From assembly GCA_050084515.1 (NCBI GenBank), contig CM114273.1:1240001-1304000 (forward strand): a stretch of 64,000 nt of DNA, given 5' to 3'. How positions within the stretch are numbered: the first letter of the stretch is position 1; each line of letters starts with the position of its first letter. This document shows positions 56,588 to 64,000 of the stretch, one piece after another. The DNA is from Blasia pusilla (Eukaryota > Marchantiophyta > Marchantiopsida > Blasiales). The position numbers were made by a program, and so were the translations under genes. The notes under the pieces are model-generated. The model did not search any database, was not told where the DNA came from, and was given only the letters and a program-made list of their open reading frames with translations.

Positions 56588-56735
56588 CTATGATGCACCC
56601 AAGAATCTACACAAACTTAGAATGGTGGGTACATATAGGTCTAGAGTAATTGAAAATTTTGCTTCTTAGACCCATATAGATACATATATGTACCCACCAT
56701 TCTAAGTTAGTGCGGGTTCTTGGATGCTTCATAAG
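56588..56735. repeat. Foldback of about 145 bp with 45-50-bp arms
   Basis: The left arm contains ACTTAGAATGGTGGGTACAT. The right arm is its reverse complement, with flanking parts (CCAAGAA, TATAGGTCT) also pairing with some mismatches and a small bulge. The loop is about 35 nt. No gene is recognised beside it. It could be a MITE foldback or a small-RNA precursor. Confidence 0.75.
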
Positions 56736-57604
56736 TTGAGCTTTTAATTGGGTAAGTCCATAAGATTGATATCTGCCCAAAGATTTAATATGGAATGCAA
56801 GTCTTAATTGCGTGGTAAGCGTTTTAAGATAGGGCCCCACAAAGGGGATGCGTTAGGATAAGTCGACACTGAAAAGATCATGTGGAGAAGGAGTAAGTGA
56901 GTAAGTACGAGTGCATGCGTATCAAGCTTTAGAGAAATTTTCAACGTGAAGTTGTAAAACTATTGCAAGTAGGTTGGGTGATCAATTTTTTTAATTTTTT
57001 TTGTGGTTAGAGAAGGTAGCAAATGAAATGAATAGTCTAAATCCGTGGTTTTTTTTTCCAACTTAATTTGTGAATTTAAAAAAACACATAAATTTTTTTT
57101 TATATATTTTTTGACTTTATCAAATTTTTACGGCCACTTAATCTAACTGGTTGTAATTTTTTTCCCTTGACGACAACATGCTTTCACTTCCCATATCATT
57201 TGCAACCTTCTCCATCTTTTCTACTTCTCTACTCTAACATATCTTGCGAAATATTCGAACCAAGCCTCCCACCAATTAACTAGCTCAAACTTTTTTGCTT
57301 ACCCTCTTGTTGGTTGGAATCCCAACCGTCCTTTGAGAATACCCATTCCATATTACAAAGTTTGGAGGAGGAAGATGATGTTGGGGCTGATATGCACCTT
57401 GATATTGGTAGAGAGATCTGTATGATTCTTGTATGGTTAGAGACCTTAGAGTTTAGTTGTAAAGATTCCATGGAGGGTGGATTGAGCTCGTCCAACATGT
57501 TGATGTGCACTTGATTTTGCGTATATCTAGTGACTAATTTGAGTCTATTTTGTGAGTCTTATTCAATTATAAGAAAATGACCATTTTGACTTGCAAAGTG
57601 TGGG

Positions 57605-57918
57605 TGAAAAATATTGAAGACTGAGTCATACTCAAGCTCATTGGACACTTAAATTGTTATATTTGGTACTCATACAAAGTAGGACAACTTAATCTTGGTT
57701 AGTTAGATTAGCATGATTAGCTTAAGTAGGGTTAGTTAATCACGCCTAGTCTAACTCGAGACTATGGTTAGGATTAGGGTTTCTTGTACATACCCTATAC
57801 AATTGAGAAGGGGATCAACCTCTACTCATTCTCTCATTTCTAAGTTTTGTTCTTCATGGTGGTATATGAGTGGAAAAGTCTTATGCCATAAGTAATGCTT
57901 CTTTAGCAATTTTCTACA
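57605..57918 (+). repeat. Third, inverted LTR of the copia element 2 family
   Basis: 57655-57918 (264 bp) runs from TGTTATATTTGGTACTC to AATTTTCTACA in plus orientation and keeps the CA end that the other two copies lost. 57605-57654 matches the end of the internal region (VILKLIGHLN). It is thus the 3' end of another copy, opposite in direction to element 2. No other body of that copy is visible in the window. Confidence 0.85.
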
Positions 57919-58014
57919 AAAAATATAATTTTTTGAGAATGTTTTGAATGTTCCTCACTTGTAAATTTGCAACTTATTTTGAGTAATCTACAAGTAATTT
58001 CCGTGCAACCCAAA

Positions 58015-58660
58015 GGTTACATGGAAACGGATAAGTCTATCCATGGGACAAACATGCCCGACCCACACCCGAGACCACTCCAAAGCCGACACCAAAGCCC
58101 GTTGCATAGATTCGAGCTGACAGAGCCAACATCCATTGCGGGGCCCGTGGCAGGCCCGCAACGGGTGCCAGCTTCGTCAGCCCGGATCTACGTGGCGAGC
58201 TCTGGGATGGGCTCCGGGCGGGCCGTGGGTACCCAGCCCTGCATGGACATGCCGCAAACACGGACTTTGTCCGTGTACAACCACGGTCAGCCCGCACCTA
58301 GTCTAAGAATCTATTTTCCATTTTATGGCCCGCACGGTCCTCGGTACTAGTCGGTAGGCTTGCGTAGGAGGGCTTGCGGAGGGCGAGATGCAAGCCAATG
58401 CGGGCTTAGGGCGGGCCGATTCCTGTCCACCTTCCTTAATCTGAGCCTGCACATGTTCTCGCGTCATGATCCTATGCTAGCTTAGGGTGGACCAATGTGG
58501 GCTACGTACCGGGCGATTCCTGCCCACCTCCCTTAATCTGAGCTTGCACCCGTTCCAACGTCCCAATCTTGCGCGGGCAAGAGGGTACTAAGAAAACTCG
58601 AACGGGGGATTTTTTAGGCATGTCCGTCCCATGGATGGACATGTCCGTTTCTGTGCAACC
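58015..58660. mobile_element. TIR-bearing MITE-like repeat(s)
   Basis: Begins GGTTACATGGAAACGGATAAG-like and ends CATGTCCGTTTCTGTGCAACC, which is its imperfect inverted repeat over about 40 bp (both include the phrase CATGGGAC). A third terminal repeat ends at 58282 (TTTGTCCGTGTACAACC). This may therefore be one element nested in another, or a shorter one of 268 bp with a flanking copy. The interior is GC-rich with no transposase, so it is non-autonomous. A related element lies at 60378-60753. Confidence 0.65.
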
Positions 58661-58739
58661 ATGCTTTATCCACGCCATCTTATTCACTCTACCTCTTACT
58701 TATTTTGTTTTTTTCAACCCCCAAACTTTTGCGCGTAAA

Positions 58740-58958
58740 TTAAGAGCCTCCCAAAAATAGCTTCACTCTTGCCATAATCTTAGATTCATTTAAGTACGTG
58801 GCATACTCCTCCTCATCAATCTTGAGGTATAAGAGATCATTGGCATGAACATGATCATCATATCCATTGACACCTTTGGTCAACCCTACTCGTGGTTTTA
58901 TCAACGGGAACGAAGAGGAAAAGAGCTTCATGGACCTCCCTTGAATCTCATGCAACAT
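58740..58958 (-). other. Short coding-like stretch, unrecognised
   Basis: A 72-residue minus-strand frame with an ATG start and plausible composition (VNGYDDHVHANDLLYLKIDE). No domain is recognised and nothing coding continues on either side. It may be a fragment of a gene or transposon protein, or chance. Confidence 0.2.
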
Positions 58959-58959
58959 T

Positions 58960-60370
58960 GTTCTTATTAAGGTTTTACTCCTCCAAACACAACTTATTCT
59001 TCAAAGTGTCCTCCATGATAAGAAATGTTGAGTGTTGAAATAACTTGGGCAAACAAAGCCTAATCTACTTAAAAATCTAGGATAAAACCTAAGAGGTAAT
59101 TTTTGATTGTGATCAATACTTCTGCATTCTCAAATTCTAAGTACTTTTAAAGTCTATGAGGTAGAAAAATTAATTGCAAAATAATCAGCTTTTGCGATTA
59201 TAATGTGATTCCCAAGACTCACTCTTTTACCCACATTTGCAAACAACTAGCAAAAAATGTTGTGCTTGCATATGCTTACTCACAATTGACTTATACAATG
59301 TTAAATCCCAAATTAAATACTCTCAAAATAGTAGTCTACCCTAGAAAAGGACTCACAAAGCTTCTACTAATACTTGATTTAATGTAAAAGTAGAGGACTT
59401 TAATTTTCTGCAAGATATTTTAGCTTGTGACATTCGCAAGTTGAATAAATTGTGTAGAAATTAGAATTGTGTGTTTCTAATTTGATCCAACAAGTAACTT
59501 AGCTAGAACGAAAACGCAAAGCATCCAAATTAAACTAGATCGACACAAAACACTCCTATCTTTTGCTTGTTGGAAAATATCCTGTTCTCCTCTTTGGTAT
59601 CCAACTACACTATGAGAAAGTCCTCTCGGTCCCTCATATCTCTCCCTCTAGCAAAGTTTTCTTACAAATTTTTCAACATTGTAATTTACAAATGAGATTC
59701 TTCGCTTTGCGAAAGTATAATTGTGTCTTGATGGATCCGAATTTCATGGATTCATTTTTAATCTTCTATTAGAGACAAAGGAAAGATTTTTGAGACTAGT
59801 AGATGGAGGTTGAGATTTTTATAGAATAAATTTTGAAAAATTGGGAAATTCTCTTAGACTTTTGAATTTTAATTATGAAAAGTTGAAGTATCTCAACGAA
59901 TAAGTTTTTTGGATAATGCAGGTCAGATGGTTGGAAACAAAAAGATATGGAAAATGATAATGTGAAGTATTACTGACAATGGATCTCTAACTTTTTTTTG
60001 AAAATTTATTCACATCTTTTTCCTCATTAATTGGGAAAGAAAATTTATATTTATATTTTCCAAACCCTTTCTCTCAATTAAGAAAAGTAAAAGAAAAAAT
60101 TGATCAGATTTTTTCTTCCAAAATATAGTTGAAATTTTCCTCCGATTTTTTTTTTCAAAATTATAAATAACGTAAAACAAATCTCGCTGATTAATTTTGA
60201 AATACAGTTTTTGTCCCACCATTCTCTCATCATCCTTTTTCTCATAATATTACTTCATGTTCTATGCAAACTAAACGTAAAAATTAAAATCTTACCATTT
60301 TTTTGCATAAATCTTTGATGTTTTAAAATTTAAAAATGAGCAAAAGATAACAAATATGAGGGACAATGAG
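58960..60370. other. No gene seen
   Basis: AT-rich DNA with long A and T runs. No frame has recognisable content. Confidence 0.45.
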
Positions 60371-60377
60371 GAAGATC

Positions 60378-60753
60378 CAAGGTAACATACGAACAAAGTC
60401 CGTGTTTGCGGACATGTATGTCTGGGCCTGAGTATTTGCGGCCCGCACCCAAGCCCTCCGAGCTCGTAATGTAGATCTAGCCTGGCTGATCCCCCACCCA
60501 TTTTGTAGCCTGCATGAAGCTCTCAGTGCGGGCTGGGCTCCCATTGGGCAAGCTCAAGCCCACGTAGGGCCTATACGTCCTATGCGGGCCTTATTATGCC
60601 CAATGGGTGTCTAGCGTGCCCTGCGAGCTTCATGCGGGCTATAAAATGGGTGTGGGCTTGGCCAACACGGGTCTACATTATAGGATCGGCAGACTCAGGG
60701 GCGGGTGAGGGACCCATTGGGCCGGTGGGCATGTCCGTTTCCGTGTAACCTTG
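60378..60753. mobile_element. TIR-bearing MITE-like repeat, second copy
   Basis: 376 bp with terminal inverted repeats CAAGGTAACATACG... and ...CCGTTTCCGTGTAACCTTG. The sequence just inside (GGACATG followed by GGGCC) also pairs. The left end shares AACAAAGTCCGTGTTTGCGG with the terminal repeat ending at 58282, linking the two elements. No coding capacity. I see no exact target-site duplication: the flanks read GAAGATC and AGAAGATT. Confidence 0.65.
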
Positions 60754-60759
60754 AGAAGA

Positions 60760-62640
60760 TTTCATGAATATTGGGGAAATTTTCTTATTAAAAGTTAATC
60801 GATTTAGCTAGTCCTCCTTATCACATTTAATTTTTCATAATCAAATTTGACTCTAAAACTTAAAATAGGAATTTCAATTTTAAAGGGAATTTGTTTAGTT
60901 ACTAAAACCTCTTCCTCATTTTATTTTTCATAATAATATAAGATAAAATTAAAAAGGACTTCATGAAGAGGATTCATGGATACGTTTCACACATGTAGTT
61001 CATTCATATGTCCTCACATAATAGTGTACTTGTGTAAGCGGGTATGATGCACGAGATTAAATTACATTCCATAATTAAATTTCAAGTGCCATTTTAAATT
61101 AAGTGTCAAGAAGAGAGGATTTTGCAAAATGAAGGGGCATCCTCCAATAATAATAATAATAATAGTAAGGACTCGTAAAGGATAGTGCCTATTCAATAAT
61201 TCGGGTTTCAATTTCATCTTCTTGTTCCTATCTATATGATCCAAAAAGTATTTTTGAGGAAGTAGTAATACTTATCCTCCAATTAGTACATAGATTTAAT
61301 TGAAACAATTAAACACTATATTGTACAATTTGAAAAAATTTTAGTACTTCATCCAAAAGGTTTTAGGTTGTCTTGTACCATCGTATATAGCACATATCTA
61401 TATCTATGCTATTATTCAAGGAGCGTTCCTCAAATGACGACTGCTTGTATATTCACAACGTATCTTTTTAAAGATAGGAATATATGATGCGTGGCATGTA
61501 TGTCTATTATCTAAAAATGGTTGAACAAATTAAATCAGGTGTTTAGTGTAACAGGGACAATGCATCGCACAATCCCTCACGGGTCCTAACTAGTTATTAT
61601 TACATAAAATACTTTCTATTTTCAAAATTTGAGGTCAATTAGAGAATTCAAATCGATTTTGAGGTGAATTAGAGAATATTTGGGGTTAGCATGGATTTTG
61701 GTCAACTAGGTGCGGGGAAAATTACTCATACTAGTTAGCATGCCCGTGCTTGCATTTAAATTGATATATTTAATTAGCATGATTAGAAATTATAAGAAAA
61801 TATTTTTTCTAATAATTTATAAATATGTTTTATTTTAAAATTTAAAGATAATATCTATTTCTTTAAATCTTAAAAGAGTGTTAGTATTTCACTTTTAAAT
61901 AATACCCAACTCTCTTAGATAATTTCATTCCTACATAAAAATTTGAACCATTTCCATTAAATTAAAATATTTCCAAGGGAACCGCCGAGGTTACATTAGT
62001 TCATTAGGGGACCCTTAAGCGAATTCCTCCCATTTCTCTTCTTCTCTTTCCACTCTTCCTATCAAAATAACATCCACTAGCATAATTATAAGTTAATTTT
62101 AGTTAAGTGAATCATTTCCCTTTTCCATTCAAATTCAAACTCATTTCCCTTTCCTAAAATATGGAATAGGAATTAATAGGGTTATTTAAAAAAATATTCT
62201 TATTTTTTCATGTTAAATTTTAAATATAGAATTTATTTTCTTAAATCTTAGAATAGTAATAATGGTTTTGCTATTCTAGGTAATTCCACTCCTCACTTAA
62301 AATTTAAATGATATTTTAGAATTTAAGTGATTAATATTTTCTACCCATCTTATCAGATCCAGAAATTTTCTTACCCCTTTGCCTATTTTGTCCCATTATC
62401 TTACTATTTTATCTTACTATGGGTTGGCCCATTATAAGATAGACTAGTTAGGACCTATGTAACCGCCCAATTTCTAAAAATAATTATTTAAAACTTATTT
62501 AATACAATAGAAATAGACGGCATGTGTCATACATTTTTGAAAATTCAAAAGATGAACCTCTCCATGACAATGTGAATTTCTTTTTAGTACATTAATTATT
62601 ATAATAAGAAAGTCAATTTTCTTTTATTTTCCGTTTCTCT
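60760..62640. other. No gene seen
   Basis: AT-rich spacer with short A/T runs and a small (ATA)n tract near 61147. Nothing coding is recognised. Confidence 0.45.
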
Positions 62641-63600
62641 CACATGAAGCCTGCCTACTCGTCAGATCCTATGAATTTCATCCATTTTCTGATTCAGTCT
62701 GATTCCTTCTTTTGTTTCCTGCCTCCACGTCTCACACGGAGTTGTTTTCATTTTCCGTGTGTGTTCACGTGAAGCCTGAGATTGGTCCATGTCTGAGTTG
62801 TTCTGATTCCTTATTTTGTTTTGTTTCCTCTTAGAGAAATTCGTATGTCAAAATGGTTTTGATTCTTCGTTTCGTTTCGTTTCCTTCCTCCTCCATATCT
62901 GACACGGAGTTGTTGTCGTTTTCCGTGTGCGTTCACGTGAAGCCTGGGATTCGTCCAATCCTAGAGAAATTCGTCCATTTCTGATCGGTTCTGATTCTTC
63001 CCCCCGTGTATTACACGAAGTTGTTTTCATTTTCCGTGCGTGTCCACGTGAAGCCTGCGATTCGTCCAACCCTAGAGAAATTCGTCCTTGTCTGATTGGT
63101 TCTGATTCTTTGTTTTTGTTTCCTCCTCTGTGTCTTATATGCATTTTTTTGTTTTTCTAGTGTGTGTCCACATGAAGCTTGCAATTCGTCCAATCCTGGA
63201 GAAATTCATCCGTGTCTGAATGGTTCTGATTCTTTTTTTTGTTTCCTCCTCTGTGTCTTACATACATTTTTTGGTTTTTCTAGTGTGTGTCCACTTGAAG
63301 CTTGCAATTCGTCCAATCCTGCAGAAATTCATCCGTGTCTGAATGGTTCTGATTCTCTGTTTTGTTTCCTTCCACTTTTGAGGTTTGTTTTCATGATAAA
63401 GTGGATATTTGAGAGAGGGACTCCGTGTCGTAAATTCAATTGTTTTCGTTTTCCGTTTGTCCACGACTCCACAAGGACCCTACCACTCGCCCAATCAATC
63501 CTAGAGAAATTCATCCATGTCCCTCCGTGTCTTACCTACAGATGTTTTCGTTTTCCGTTTGTGTCCACATGAAACCTGCGACTCGTTCAGTAAATTTATC
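62640..63600 (+). repeat. Tandem repeat of about 120 bp, 7-8 copies
   Basis: The phrase TTCACGTGAAGCCTGCGATT followed by CGTCCAATCCTAGAGAAATTC recurs with GAAGC at about 62646, 62770, 62938, 63050, 63173 and 63297, then more loosely to 63575. Units also contain TCTGATTGGTTCTGATTC. The last full units are 123-124 bp apart, so one frame (63096-63572) stays open and repeats VCPHEACNSSNPGEIHPC about every 41 residues. This is a product of the repeat unless transcription can be shown. Confidence 0.88.
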
Positions 63601-64000
63601 GCTAGGGTTCATAAGGAGGGATGATTCACGTGGAATCTTAGTGCTTCACGTCAATCTTCGACCATCATGAAATGAATTTCATGGTACATGTTTGGCAGTT
63701 TTGTTTACCTTTCAGGTTGGAGTCTCGGATCTACATCGACTGTAGCCCTGAAAAGACAGACACAAGGAAAAAATAAAACATGTAGTGAACAAAACGCGTG
63801 ATTGATTGTGAATGGTACCCACGTCAGTGAAGGGTAGACAAGAGTTCTCCCATGTGGTATCGAGTACTGTCGACGCCAACGCTTGCCTGTAGCGATGACT
63901 TCTATTGGCCGCATGGGTCGGGATCGGTCGCCACAGACACACTCGTCAATTCGTGGAACATAACATGAATAAGCATAGCATCAGCCGTGAGTTCCTTTTG

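Noticed and set aside
1-64000. CRISPR arrays, bacterial operons, ribosomal RNA genes
   Set aside because: The tandem arrays have no spacers between repeats, the genome is plant nuclear, and no rRNA sequence was seen apart from the complementary guides in the snoRNAs.

Overview
The window is nuclear DNA of a land plant. The evidence is remnants of Ty1/copia and Ty3/gypsy retrotransposons (one with an initiator-methionine tRNA primer-binding site), a Helitron-type helicase, a non-LTR retrotransposon tail, an intact gene of the plant At4g10955-like alpha/beta-hydrolase family, and plant-style clustered snoRNA genes. I cannot fix the lineage. The three small secreted proteins at 15-22 kb match no family I know, which could mean a bryophyte, fern or other poorly sampled group.

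Layout. 0-9 kb: mostly non-coding, with an ATGACT/AGTCAT-rich block (1.5-2.25 kb), a non-LTR element tail (2.27-3.05 kb) and a faint coiled-coil-like relic (4.6-5.2 kb, minus). 9.2-13.1 kb: a segmental tandem duplication of about 2.26 kb carrying an intact lipase-like gene and a decayed second copy. 13-22.3 kb: a cluster of three paralogous, single-exon genes for secreted six-cysteine proteins on the minus strand (15.5, 18.0 and 21.3 kb), embedded in eight unrelated tandem-repeat arrays with units from 5 to 149 bp. 23.2-23.5 kb: a tRNA-derived SINE candidate.

25.6-26.45 kb and 48.26-49.43 kb: two paralogous snoRNA clusters on the plus strand. Each has a C/D snoRNA with a guide to the 18S 530 loop (snR77/snoR77Y type), an H/ACA candidate, a C/D snoRNA with a 12-nt guide to 25S rRNA (snR78 type) and one or two copies of a third C/D snoRNA of unknown target. 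The second cluster has a further candidate. Terminal stems are kept by compensatory changes between the clusters, which is strong evidence for real RNA genes. Both clusters are followed by a near-perfect foldback.

27.4-28.4 kb: broken Helitron helicase (minus). 29.2-30.2 kb: second non-LTR tail (minus). 31.9-33.06 kb: gypsy gag with two zinc knuckles (plus, broken). 33.06-36.5 kb: exons of an unrecognised minus-strand gene, interrupted by an internally deleted copia element (33.75-36.01 kb) and cut off by the gypsy fragment. 37-39.6 kb: several tandem duplications. 40.2-43.9 kb: unrecognised, broken multi-exon coding region (plus). 45.6-46.3 kb: unrecognised, broken coding region (minus).

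50.5-56.1 kb: a copia element in which the middle of pol (integrase and reverse transcriptase) is inverted relative to gag-protease and RNase H. A further LTR of the same family lies inverted at 57.6 kb. 58-61 kb: TIR-bearing MITE-like repeats. 62.6-63.6 kb: a tandem repeat of about 120 bp.

The functions most likely to be live are the lipase-like gene, the three secreted-protein genes and the two snoRNA clusters. Nearly everything else is decayed transposon or repeat DNA.
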